Positions 1-7,142 of a stretch of DNA of 64,000 nucleotides are shown here, piece by piece. Under the pieces are notes generated by a model, which ran no database searches, was not told the DNA's origin, and saw only the letters and a program-made list of their open reading frames with translations. A program made the translations under genes and the position numbers. Position 1 is the first letter of the stretch. Every line of letters begins with the position of its first letter. The stretch lies in contig NZ_MRCS01000026.1 in NCBI RefSeq assembly GCF_002303925.1, forward strand, positions 1 to 64,000, written 5' to 3'. Origin of the DNA: Pseudomonas sp. ACN8. GTDB taxonomy: Bacteria; Pseudomonadota; Gammaproteobacteria; Pseudomonadales; Pseudomonadaceae.

Positions 1-267
1 AGCCAGGACGGTTCACTGCGCAAAGAGGCGACCATCTACAAGCTGTTCTGGTCGAACTGGCACGCCAGCCTCGGCAAGTTGGCGATGGACGTCCTCGGCG
101 CCGAGGCGGAATTGCTCGAAGCCGCGCCTTACCAGTTGACCCGTTTGCAGTCGCTGTACCTGTTCAGCCGCGCCGACACCCTCTACGGCGGCAGCAACGA
201 AATCCAGCGCAACATCATCGCCGAGCGTGCCTTGGGCATGCCCAAAGAGCCGCGTCCGCGCGCCTGA
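1..267 (+). CDS. Acyl-CoA dehydrogenase, C-terminal fragment (FadE30-like)
   Basis: Only the last 88 codons are inside the window; the frame is open from base 1 to the TGA at 265-267. The translated tail carries the usual acyl-CoA dehydrogenase C-terminal signature (YGGSNEIQRNIIAERALG). The next gene, 13 bp downstream, is ipdF. In mycobacterial steroid clusters the dehydrogenase beside ipdF is FadE30, which acts on the CoA thioester of the C/D-ring propionate (HIP). I infer the same role from context; the fragment alone shows only the family. It is probably part of one operon running to about 3577 whose promoter lies left of the window. Confidence 0.8.
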   Translation, partial: SQDGSLRKEATIYKLFWSNWHASLGKLAMDVLGAEAELLEAAPYQLTRLQSLYLFSRADTLYGGSNEIQRNIIAERALGMPKEPRPRA

Positions 268-280
268 AAGGAGAGAGTTC

Positions 281-1063
281 ATGTCTGTACCTCAATATGT
301 TGAAGGTCGCGGCCTGCTGCGCGGCAAGTCGGTGCTGATCACCGCCGCCGCAGGCGCCGGGATCGGTTTTTCCGCCGCCGTGCGTGCCGCCGAAGAAGGC
401 TGCCGCGCGCTGATGATCAGCGATATCCATGAAGGCCGGCTGGCCGAAGCGGTGCTGAAAATCCGCGAAACCACCGGGCTGCAACAGGTGTTCGGCCAGG
501 TCTGCAACGTTGCCGACGAAGCCCAGGTGCAGCAGCTGATCGCCTGCGCCGAACGTGACTTGCAAGGCGTGGATGTGCTGATCAACAACGCGGGCCTCGG
601 CGGCTCGCGCTTGCTGGTGGACATGGCCGATGAAGAGTGGAATCGGGTCATTGATGTGACGCTCACCGGCACCATGCGCATGACCCGCGCCATGCTGCCG
701 AAAATGATGGAGCGGCGTGCCGGAGTGATCGTCAACAACGCCTCAGTGCTGGGCTGGCGCGCGCAGAAAGAACAGGCGCACTACGCCGCCGCCAAGGCCG
801 GAGTCATGGCGCTGACCCGCTGCACAGCGGTCGAGGCCGCCGACTACGGCATCCGCATCAACGCGGTCAGCCCGAGCATTGCCCTGCACGATTTCCTGCG
901 CAAGTCCGCGCCCCAGGCGGTGCTCGATCAACTGGCCGCCAACGAAGCGTTCGGCCGCGCCGCCGAAGTCTGGGAAGTGGCCAACGTGATGATGTTCCTG
1001 GCCAGCGACTACAGCTCCTACATGACCGGCGAAGTGTTGTCGGTGTCCAGCCAGAGGGCGTGA
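281..1063 (+). CDS. ipdF: SDR dehydrogenase IpdF (5-hydroxy-HIP-CoA step)
   Basis: A 260-residue short-chain dehydrogenase. The nucleotide-binding loop TAAAGAGIG is at residues 21-29, NNAG at 102-105, and the catalytic Ser155, Tyr168 and Lys172 lie in NNASVLGWR and YAAAK. The stretches VLGWRAQ, AVSPSIA and FLASDYSSY closely resemble actinobacterial IpdF, the reductase of the C5 oxygen on the C/D-ring propionate CoA thioester. A strong ribosome site (AAGGAGAG) precedes the ATG at 281. It lies between the FadE30-like dehydrogenase and a MaoC hydratase, consistent with beta-oxidation of the HIP side chain. The assignment to IpdF rests on recognised motifs and context. Confidence 0.88.
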   Translation: MSVPQYVEGRGLLRGKSVLITAAAGAGIGFSAAVRAAEEGCRALMISDIHEGRLAEAVLKIRETTGLQQVFGQVCNVADEAQVQQLIACAERDLQGVDVLINNAGLGGSRLLVDMADEEWNRVIDVTLTGTMRMTRAMLPKMMERRAGVIVNNASVLGWRAQKEQAHYAAAKAGVMALTRCTAVEAADYGIRINAVSPSIALHDFLRKSAPQAVLDQLAANEAFGRAAEVWEVANVMMFLASDYSSYMTGEVLSVSSQRA

Positions 1064-1065
1064 CC

Positions 1066-1524
1066 ATGCCACGAATGTTCGACACGCCGATGGCCTTGTT
1101 CGATGCCGTGGGCGAATCACTCGGCGCCAGCGACTGGCTGTTGCTGGAACAAGACCGCATCGATCGGTTCGCCGACGCCACTGGCGATCACCAGTGGATT
1201 CACGTCGATCCAGTCAAGGCTGCCAGCGGCCCGTTTGGCACCTGCATTGCCCATGGTTACCTGAGCCTGTCGCTGGTCAATCTGTTCCTGCCGCAGATCG
1301 TCGAGGTCCGTGGCCTGGCGATGGGCGTCAATTACGGCTGTGAGCGGGTGCGTTTTCCTTCGGTGGTGCGCGTCGGCTCGCGGGTGCGCGGCAGTGCGCA
1401 ATTGATCGCGGTCGAGGAAGTGAAGGGCGGCGTGCAGGCGACCATCCGCGTCAGCGTCGAAATCGACGGCGAGGAACGTCCCGGGTGCGTGGTCGACACC
1501 ATCAGTCGCTATTACCCGGCTTGA
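1066..1524 (+). CDS. MaoC-like (R)-enoyl-CoA hydratase
   Basis: A 152-residue hotdog-fold protein with the hydratase-2 motif at residues 38-64: Asp41 and His46 in the GDHQWIHVDP segment are the expected catalytic pair, followed by GTCIAHGYLS. Length suits a single-hotdog homodimer such as the mycobacterial HtdZ family. An in-frame GTG at 1060 is possible, but the ATG at 1066 is better placed behind AGAGGG. It follows ipdF by two bases and precedes a thiolase, so it probably hydrates an enoyl-CoA intermediate of steroid beta-oxidation. Which intermediate (propionate side chain or another acyl chain) cannot be told from sequence. Confidence 0.82.
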   Translation: MPRMFDTPMALFDAVGESLGASDWLLLEQDRIDRFADATGDHQWIHVDPVKAASGPFGTCIAHGYLSLSLVNLFLPQIVEVRGLAMGVNYGCERVRFPSVVRVGSRVRGSAQLIAVEEVKGGVQATIRVSVEIDGEERPGCVVDTISRYYPA

Positions 1525-1553
1525 CCTTCAATAGAATTTTCGAGGAATCCAGC

Positions 1554-2756
1554 ATGAAAGAAGCCGTCATCGTTTCCACCGCCCGCACTCCGATCGGCAA
1601 AGCCTTTCGTGGTGCGTTCAATGACACCGAAGCGCCGCAACTGGGTGGCCACGTGGTGCGCGAAGCCGTGCGCCGTGCCAGCATCGAGCCGGGTGAAGTG
1701 GACGACGTGATCATCGGCGCCGCGGCGCAGCAGGGCACCCAGTCCTATAACCTGGGGCGTCTGTGCGCGATTGCCGGCGGCTTGCCGGCATCGGTGGCCG
1801 GGATGGCGGTCGAGCGCCAGTGCTCGTCGGGCCTGATGAGCATCGCCATGGCCGCCAAAGGCATCATGTGCGACGAAATCGACATCGCCGTGGCCGGTGG
1901 CCTGGAGTCGATATCCCTGGTGCAGAACAAGCACAAGAACCTCTATCGCAACCAGTCGGGTTCGGTGATCGAGCTGGACCCGCACGCTTACATCCCGATG
2001 ATCGAAACCGCCGAGATCGTCTCCGCGCGCTACGGCATCTCCCGCGACGAGCAGGACGAATACAGCTACCAGAGCCAGCTGCGTACCGCGCAGGCTCAGA
2101 ACGCCGGGCGATTCGACCGGGAACTGGCGCCGCTGACCAGCCGCAAGGCACTGTTCGACAAGGCCACCGGCGAAACCAGCTATGAAAACGTCACCTTGCT
2201 GCGCGACGAATGCAACCGCATCGACACTTCTCGCGAAAGCCTGAGCGCCCTGGAACCGGTATGGCCCGGCGGTCAGTGGAGCGACAAGGGTCGATTCATC
2301 ACCGCCGGCAACGCCTCCCAGCTATCCGACGGCGCATCGGCTTCGGTGTTGATGAGCGCCAAAATGGCCGAGAAGCGTGGCCTGGAACCACTGGGGATCT
2401 ATCGCGGCATGGCCGTCGCCGGCTGCAATTCCGACGAGATGGGCATCGGCCCGGTGTACGCCATTCCCAAGCTGCTCAAGCGCCACGGCCTGACCATGGA
2501 CCACATCGGCCTGTGGGAGTTGAACGAAGCGTTCGCCTGTCAGGTGCTGTACTGCCGCGACACCCTGGGCATTGCGGCCGAGCGCCTGAACGTCAACGGC
2601 GGGGCGATCTCCATCGGCCATCCGTTCGGCATGTCCGGGGCGCGGATGGTCGGCCACGCGTTGGTCGAAGGCCAGCGTCGCGGCTTGCGTTACGTGGTGG
2701 TGAGCATGTGCATCGGTGGCGGCATGGGCGCTGCCGCCCTGTTCGAGGTGGTCTGA
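1554..2756 (+). CDS. Acetyl-CoA acyltransferase (thiolase)
   Basis: A 400-residue thiolase of normal length. The nucleophile is Cys90 in RQCSSG; the C-terminal catalytic motifs NEAF, GHPFGMSGAR and CIGGGMG are all present. It is distinct from the second thiolase near 45 kb, which is clearly FadA6-like. A start upstream at 1485 would add 23 codons overlapping the MaoC gene; ATG 1554 behind CGAGGA is preferred and gives the standard MKEAVIVSTARTP thiolase N-terminus. It probably cleaves a 3-ketoacyl-CoA from either the propionate remnant or a steroid side chain. Its stop codon abuts the isomerase start, so the two are translationally coupled. Confidence 0.88.
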   Translation: MKEAVIVSTARTPIGKAFRGAFNDTEAPQLGGHVVREAVRRASIEPGEVDDVIIGAAAQQGTQSYNLGRLCAIAGGLPASVAGMAVERQCSSGLMSIAMAAKGIMCDEIDIAVAGGLESISLVQNKHKNLYRNQSGSVIELDPHAYIPMIETAEIVSARYGISRDEQDEYSYQSQLRTAQAQNAGRFDRELAPLTSRKALFDKATGETSYENVTLLRDECNRIDTSRESLSALEPVWPGGQWSDKGRFITAGNASQLSDGASASVLMSAKMAEKRGLEPLGIYRGMAVAGCNSDEMGIGPVYAIPKLLKRHGLTMDHIGLWELNEAFACQVLYCRDTLGIAAERLNVNGGAISIGHPFGMSGARMVGHALVEGQRRGLRYVVVSMCIGGGMGAAALFEVV

Positions 2757-3146
2757 ATGATCAGCGCACAGCAGATCCAGGCGACCATGGCACGCTACGT
2801 GGAACTGGTGGATGCCGGCGACATCGAGGGCATCCTCGCGCTCTACGCCAAAGACGCCACCGTTGAAGACCCGGTCGGCCAGGCGCCGTTGCAAGGCATC
2901 GACGCCATCACGCGCTTTTACCGTGAAGGACTGGGGGCGATGAAGGTCTCGGCGACCCGGACCGGTCCGGTGCGCGCGACGCTCAACGGTTGCGGAGCGA
3001 TGCCGTTCCGGGTCGATATGGAGTGGGGCGGGCAACCGTGCTCACTGCATGTGATCGACGTGATGGAGTTCGACGCCGACGGCAAGATCCGCTCGATGAA
3101 AGCCTACTGGAGTGAAGTTAACGTAACAGCGCGAGGTGCAGCATGA
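2757..3146 (+). CDS. ksi: Steroid Delta5-3-ketosteroid isomerase (KSI)
   Basis: A 129-residue NTF2-fold protein that matches the well-studied Pseudomonas putida ketosteroid isomerase along its length. The active-site residues align: Tyr14 (P. putida Tyr16) in ARYVELVD, the proton-shuttling Asp38 (Asp40) in TVEDP, and Asp101 (Asp103) in VIDVM. The C-terminal AYWSEVN is also shared. It moves the C5-C6 double bond into conjugation with the 3-ketone, giving 4-ene-3-ketosteroids for KstD and KshAB. It starts directly after the thiolase stop and its own TGA overlaps the next ATG. One of the most specific steroid markers in the window. Confidence 0.95.
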   Translation: MISAQQIQATMARYVELVDAGDIEGILALYAKDATVEDPVGQAPLQGIDAITRFYREGLGAMKVSATRTGPVRATLNGCGAMPFRVDMEWGGQPCSLHVIDVMEFDADGKIRSMKAYWSEVNVTARGAA

Positions 3147-3577
3147 ACCTGGAACAGCGGATTGCCCGCCTGGAGGCACTGGAGGATATCCGCCAACTCA
3201 AGCATCGCTACCTCAACGCCTGTGACCTCAAGCAGGTCGAGGTGATTGCCGACTGCTTCGCCGAAGGTGAAGTGCTGATCGATTACGGGCCGTTGGGGAT
3301 CTTTCGTGAGCGCGACAGTTTTGTCGCGCTGTACCGCGAACTGGCTTGCCATGAGCGGGTGATCGACCTGCATCACGGCGCCAACCCGGAAATCGAGGTG
3401 CTGAACGAGGATCAGGCCCAGGGCCGTTGGGCCCTGTGGTATTTCAACCTGGATGGCGAGAGCGGGGCGACGCGGCAGCTGGGTGGCTTCTATCATGACC
3501 GTTACCAGCGTATCGCCGGCCAATGGAAGATAGTCGCCACCCGTTTTACCGCTCACTCGCAAGTGGCGCGTTCCTGA
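3143..3577 (+). CDS. SnoaL-like steroid dehydratase candidate (BaiE/Hsh2-like)
   Basis: A 144-residue NTF2/SnoaL-fold protein overlapping the isomerase stop by ATGA. It resembles the bile-acid 7alpha-dehydratase BaiE: Tyr23 and Asp28 in RYLNACD match the BaiE Tyr30/Asp35 pair with the same five-residue spacing, and His77 in DLHHG matches His83. The following PEI segment and GGFYHDRY also fit. BaiE-type enzymes remove a 7alpha-hydroxyl from bile-acid derivatives; related enzymes occur in cholate-degrading proteobacteria. The dehydratase role is inferred from these residues and the adjacent isomerase. It could instead be an uncharacterised NTF2-family isomerase. Confidence 0.68.
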   Translation: MNLEQRIARLEALEDIRQLKHRYLNACDLKQVEVIADCFAEGEVLIDYGPLGIFRERDSFVALYRELACHERVIDLHHGANPEIEVLNEDQAQGRWALWYFNLDGESGATRQLGGFYHDRYQRIAGQWKIVATRFTAHSQVARS

Positions 3578-3614
3578 AGACCGCTCGCCCCAGAGGTGGC
3601 CCAACCCCATCCAC

Positions 3615-3709
3615 ACTGTGGGAGCGAGCCTGCTCGCGATGGCGGCATGACAGGCAACATCAATGTTGAATGTGCCGGCCTCATCGCGAGCAGGCTCGCT
3701 CCCACAGTT
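3615..3709. repeat. REPIN (paired inverted REP), copy 1 of a tandem
   Basis: Two inverted REP palindromes (GAGCGAGCCTGCTCGCGAT and its reverse complement) enclose a spacer containing CAACATCAATGTTG. It lies downstream of the dehydratase gene. A nearly identical unit follows at 3752. Confidence 0.9.
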
Positions 3710-3751
3710 TCTTTGTGGTGAACCTGGCATTAGCGTACAACCCGATCCCCC

Positions 3752-3844
3752 TTGTGGGAGCGAGCCTGCTCGCGATGGCGGCATGACAGGCAACATCAAT
3801 GTTGAATGTGCCGGCCTCATCGCGAGCAGGCTCGCTCCTACAGT
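3752..3844. repeat. REPIN, copy 2 of a tandem
   Basis: Almost identical to the unit at 3615-3709, including the spacer, and offset from it by about 136 bp. The pair looks like a recent tandem duplication. Confidence 0.9.
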
Positions 3845-3883
3845 TTTTTTGTGGTGACGCCGACATTGCGAGTATCCCCAATC

Positions 3884-3952
3884 CCCTGTGGGAGCGGGCT
3901 TGCCCCGGGCGGCGTTCCGACGAAGGCGGCGTGTCAGGCAACATCGATGTTG
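3884..3952. repeat. Partial REPIN overlapping a gene end
   Basis: A single diverged REP (GTGGGAGCGGGCTTGCCCCGG) followed by the spacer palindrome CAACATCGATGTTG; the second REP is missing. The spacer forms the last codons and stop of the SRPBCC gene on the minus strand. Confidence 0.7.
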
Positions 3953-4431
3953 GATATGCTGACAGCCATATCCGGATTCTGCGTTCGGCCGGTTTCGTAG
4001 TAAACCTTGAGGTTCTCGGCAATCTGCCGCACGACTTTGTTGAAGGCTTTTCCCAAAAATAATTCCATCAGCCTGCCGCCGCGCAGGCTGTATCTCATTT
4101 GCAGGGTGATGCGGGTCGCGTTGCCTTCGGCTTGCAAGGCATAACTGAAACTCGCCTCGCGAAACGGAAAGGGCGAGTCATTGCCGCCCTTGTGCAACCG
4201 CAACACGAACCCTGTGCCTTCCTGCCACTGCACCACGCTTTCATCCAGATACTGACCACTCTTGCGCAACACTCGGCGACTGGCGCCGACACCTTGCGTT
4301 GCGCCGGGATGAAACTGGCAACCGGTCAGGCCCGGCACGTAGTGTGGAGCGAGGCTCAGGTCGCGCAGTTTGGCCCATGCGGCTGGCTGTGAAAGGTCAA
4401 GCAGTACGCTGTGGCTGGCAATCGCGGGCAT
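3934..4431 (-). CDS. SRPBCC (START-like) hydrophobic-ligand protein
   Basis: A 165-residue protein with the pattern of the SRPBCC/polyketide-cyclase superfamily: an N-terminal strand (SHSVLLDLSQPAAWAKLRD), a central beta-rich part, and a long C-terminal helix (KAFNKVVRQIAENLKVYYE). These folds enclose hydrophobic ligands, so binding or isomerising a steroid intermediate is plausible but not shown. It is the second gene of a two-gene operon behind an SDR that has the cluster's regulatory dyad. The last residues (NIDVA) are encoded by a REPIN spacer, so the C-terminus has probably been altered by repeat insertion. Start at ATG 4431 gives the normal family length. Confidence 0.72.
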   Translation of the reverse strand: MPAIASHSVLLDLSQPAAWAKLRDLSLAPHYVPGLTGCQFHPGATQGVGASRRVLRKSGQYLDESVVQWQEGTGFVLRLHKGGNDSPFPFREASFSYALQAEGNATRITLQMRYSLRGGRLMELFLGKAFNKVVRQIAENLKVYYETGRTQNPDMAVSISNIDVA

Positions 4432-4444
4432 CTCGAAAGTCCTC

Positions 4445-5221
4445 TTATGAATGAGATTGTGCGGCATCAAGAAACGCCGGCCGCTCGCCCGCGCCATGCA
4501 CTGCGATATCCGCGCCACTGACGTAACGGGCCAGCTTCGAGGCCAGGTACAGGCAGGTGTCGCCAATGTCCTCCGGGGTCGCCAGGCGTTGCAACGGAAT
4601 GGTTGCCGCCACCCGTGCAATGCCTGCGTCGTCACCATAATGCATGGCCGCCTGCTCGGTGAGAATCAGCCCGGCGGTCACGGCGTTGACCCGCACCTTC
4701 GGCGCCCATTCCACTGCCAGCGAGGTGGTCAGGTTCAGCAGGCCGGCCTTGGCCGCGCCATAAGCGGCGGTGCCGGGGGAAGGGCGGGTGGCGCTGACGC
4801 TGCAGATGTTGATGATCGCACCGCCATCGGCCTGGGCCTGCATCACCTGGTTGGCCTGCTGGCAGAGGTTCAGCGGCGCTATCAGGTTCAGGCGGATGAT
4901 CGCTTCGCTGAAACGCGACGAAGCTGTGGCGGCATCGGCATTCGGCGAACCGCCGGCGTTGTTGACCAACACATCGAGGCGACCGAAACGCTCGACGATG
5001 TGTGCGATCAAACGCCCGGACTGCTCGACATCCCGCAGATCACAGGGCAGGAACAGCGCCTCGCGCCCGGCGCTGGCAGGTAAGGTCTGTGGTGCTTCGC
5101 GCCCGCAGATCACCACCTCGGCGCCGCAGTCGAGGAAGCGCTGGCTGATACCGCGCCCCACACCTTTGCCACCGCCGGTGACCAGTACCACTTTGCCGCG
5201 AAAGTCCATCGGATCAAGCAT
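4445..5221 (-). CDS. SDR family oxidoreductase
   Basis: A 258-residue short-chain dehydrogenase with the loop TGGGKGVGRGI near residues 15-25, NNAG near 90, and YGAAK as the catalytic Tyr/Lys motif. The C-terminus is SGADIAVHGAGERP. An upstream in-frame start at 5284 would overlap the regulatory dyad; ATG 5221 behind AAAGAGAA is preferred. It heads an operon with the SRPBCC gene. It resembles SDRs encoded beside the C/D-ring genes of mycobacteria, but its substrate (hydroxyl position on the steroid or CoA intermediate) cannot be assigned. NAD(P) dependence is inferred from the fold. Confidence 0.82.
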   Translation of the reverse strand: MLDPMDFRGKVVLVTGGGKGVGRGISQRFLDCGAEVVICGREAPQTLPASAGREALFLPCDLRDVEQSGRLIAHIVERFGRLDVLVNNAGGSPNADAATASSRFSEAIIRLNLIAPLNLCQQANQVMQAQADGGAIINICSVSATRPSPGTAAYGAAKAGLLNLTTSLAVEWAPKVRVNAVTAGLILTEQAAMHYGDDAGIARVAATIPLQRLATPEDIGDTCLYLASKLARYVSGADIAVHGAGERPAFLDAAQSHS

Positions 5222-5255
5222 GGGATTCTCTTTTTGTCGCTCGGGAATGCCGTCG

Positions 5256-5302
5256 ATGCTAGGTCTGTGGTCCCTGTAATCCAACGTCCGATGAGACTAG
5301 GA
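5256..5302 (-). promoter_or_regulatory. Cluster dyad with -10 for the SDR-SRPBCC operon
   Basis: Minus-strand reading: TAGTCTCATCGGACGTTG, dyad core at 5286-5297, then 20 bp, then TAGCAT at 5256-5261. The core ends 65 bp before the SDR start. Confidence 0.65.
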
Positions 5303-5305
5303 ACG

Positions 5306-5408
5306 GTGTAGGAGCGAGCCTGCTCGCGATGGACGTCAACGATAACGCGTAAAACCTGATGCCCCGCGCTGTCCTGGCCTCCTTCGCGAGCAGGCTCGCT
5401 CCTACAGG
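5306..5408. repeat. REPIN
   Basis: Inverted pair of GAGCGAGCCTGCTCGCGA palindromes between two divergent regulatory dyads. Confidence 0.9.
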
Positions 5409-5417
5409 TGGGGCACG

Positions 5418-5461
5418 TAGTCCTGTCGGACGATGTTGACCATCCGGCCCCTCGGAATAAT
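5418..5461 (+). promoter_or_regulatory. Cluster dyad with -10 for the hsaD operon
   Basis: TAGTCCTGTCGGACGATG with perfect core GTCC-N4-GGAC at 5420-5431; 20 bp after GATG comes AATAAT at 5456-5461. The core ends 62 bp before the hsaD start. Confidence 0.72.
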
Positions 5462-5493
5462 CCGGCTACAACAACAGGCCGGGAGGACACCTT

Positions 5494-6336
5494 ATGGGCG
5501 CTTCAGCGCAAGGGCACTTCGTTACGCTGCCGGACGGTTTGCAGCTGCACTACAAAGACATCGGCGGGCATGACACCGGCAACGGCGAACCCGTGATTTT
5601 CATCCATGGCAGCGGGCCGGGCGCCAGCGGTCACAGCAACTTCAAGCAGAACTACCCGGTGTTCGCCGAGGCCGGTTACCGGGTGATCGTCCCGGACCTG
5701 CCGGGCTACGGCGCTTCGGACAAACCCGACACCCTCTATACCCTGGACTTCTTTGTTGCAGCGCTGAACGGTCTGCTCGACGCCCTGGACATCCAGCGTT
5801 GCGTGCTGGTCGGCAACTCCCTGGGCGGCGCGATCGCGATCAAACTGGCCCTCGACCAACCGCAGCGTGTCAGCCGTCTGGTGCTGATGGCGCCCGGTGG
5901 TCTGATGGAAAAGGAACAGTACTACCTGCAGATGGAAGGCATCCAGAAAATGGGTGCGGCCTTCGCCAAGGGTGAGCTGAACGATGCGGCGGGCATGCGT
6001 CGCCTGCTGGCCTTGCAACTGTTCGATGAAAGCCTGATCAGCGACGAAACGGTCAACGAACGCGTGGCTGTGGTGCAACAGCAACCGGTGTGCGTGCTGT
6101 CGACCATGCAGGTGCCGAACATGACGTCACGCCTGGGCGAGTTGCAGTGCCCGATCCTCGGTTTCTGGGGCATGAACGACAAGTTCTGCCCGTCCTCCGG
6201 CGCCCAGACCATGCTTGAGCACTGCAGCAAAATCCGTTTCGTGATGCTCAGCGAGTGCGGGCATTGGGTCCAGGTCGAGCACCGTGACTTTTTCAACCGC
6301 CAGTGCCTGGCGTTTTTTCAGGAGGCCCTCGGATGA
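5494..6336 (+). CDS. hsaD: Meta-cleavage product hydrolase HsaD/TesD (4,9-DSHA hydrolase)
   Basis: A 280-residue alpha/beta hydrolase of the carbon-carbon bond hydrolase family. Visible features are the oxyanion segment HGSGPGASG (39-47), nucleophile Ser109 in GNSLGG, Asp229 in GMNDKFCP and His257 in CGHWVQ. In steroid degradation the enzyme splits the ring-A meta-cleavage product into a C/D-ring propionate (HIP/DOHNAA) and 2-hydroxyhexa-2,4-dienoate. It heads an operon with the hydratase, acyl-CoA-forming dehydrogenase and aldolase that process the small fragment. The context of KSI, KshA and KstD makes a steroid rather than biphenyl or phenylpropionate role likely. Confidence 0.9.
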   Translation: MGASAQGHFVTLPDGLQLHYKDIGGHDTGNGEPVIFIHGSGPGASGHSNFKQNYPVFAEAGYRVIVPDLPGYGASDKPDTLYTLDFFVAALNGLLDALDIQRCVLVGNSLGGAIAIKLALDQPQRVSRLVLMAPGGLMEKEQYYLQMEGIQKMGAAFAKGELNDAAGMRRLLALQLFDESLISDETVNERVAVVQQQPVCVLSTMQVPNMTSRLGELQCPILGFWGMNDKFCPSSGAQTMLEHCSKIRFVMLSECGHWVQVEHRDFFNRQCLAFFQEALG

Positions 6337-7124
6337 GCGTGCAATTGCGCCGAGAGTTCGGCGAAGAGCTTTATCAGGCGCTGCTCAGCGGCTCCACCCT
6401 GGCGCCGCTGACCGAGCGTTGGCCGTCGATCAGCATCGAAGATGCCTATCACATTTCCCTGTACGCCATTGAGCGTCGGGTGGCGGCGGGTGACCAGATC
6501 GTCGGCAAGAAAATCGGCGTGACCTCGGCGGCGGTGCAGCAGATGCTCAACGTGCATCAGCCGGATTTCGGCTTCATCACGCGGCAGATGTCGTTCGATG
6601 ACGATGCCCGGATTTCCCTGTCCGCCAACAAACTGATCCAGCCCCGCGCCGAGGGCGAGATCGCCTTCAAGCTCAAGCATGACCTGGTCGGCCCCGGCAT
6701 TACCGAGGCCGACGTGCTGGCCGCCACCGAATACGTGATGCCGTGCTTCGAGATCGTCGACTCGCGGATTCACGACTGGCGCATCCGCATCCAGGACACG
6801 GTCGCAGACAACGCCTCTTGCGGCGTGTTCGTGCTGGGCGACAGCAAGGTCGACCCCCGCGAGCTGGACCTGCCGAACTTGCGCATGCGTGTGTTCAAGA
6901 ACGGTGAGCCCCTGAGCGAAGGCCTGGGTTCGGCGGTGCAGGGTAACCCGTTGACGGCGGTGGCCTGGCTGGCCAACACCCTGGGTGCCTTCGGCATTCC
7001 GTTCAAAGCCGGGGAAATCATCCTGTCCGGCTCGCTGGTGCCACTGGAGCCGGCCCGTGCCGGCGACCGTTTTGAACTGACCATTGATGGCCTGGGCAGT
7101 GCCCGGGTGTCTTTCTGCGCCTGA
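6333..7124 (+). CDS. hsaE: 2-hydroxypenta-2,4-dienoate-type hydratase HsaE/TesE
   Basis: A 263-residue member of the 2-keto-4-pentenoate hydratase (MhpD) family. Conserved features include KKIGVTS, the acidic cluster PRAEGEIAF, and CFEIVDSRI with the following DNASCGVFVLG. It adds water to 2-hydroxyhexa-2,4-dienoate to give 4-hydroxy-2-oxohexanoate. The ATG at 6333 overlaps the hsaD stop as ATGA, so translation is coupled; the longer reading from 6303 would lie inside hsaD. It directly precedes the dehydrogenase and aldolase genes of the same pathway. Confidence 0.9.
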   Translation: MSVQLRREFGEELYQALLSGSTLAPLTERWPSISIEDAYHISLYAIERRVAAGDQIVGKKIGVTSAAVQQMLNVHQPDFGFITRQMSFDDDARISLSANKLIQPRAEGEIAFKLKHDLVGPGITEADVLAATEYVMPCFEIVDSRIHDWRIRIQDTVADNASCGVFVLGDSKVDPRELDLPNLRMRVFKNGEPLSEGLGSAVQGNPLTAVAWLANTLGAFGIPFKAGEIILSGSLVPLEPARAGDRFELTIDGLGSARVSFCA

Positions 7125-7142
7125 CTTTTGGAGTTTGACCCC

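Noticed and set aside
3615..3952. Regular repeats resembling a CRISPR array
   Set aside because: The repeats are REP palindromes in inverted pairs with conserved spacers, not direct repeats with unique spacers, and no cas genes are present.
3681..5490. Short open frames with repeated ASRLAPT or RSEPARD strings around REP copies
   Set aside because: These are translations of REP palindromes and recur at every REPIN in the window.
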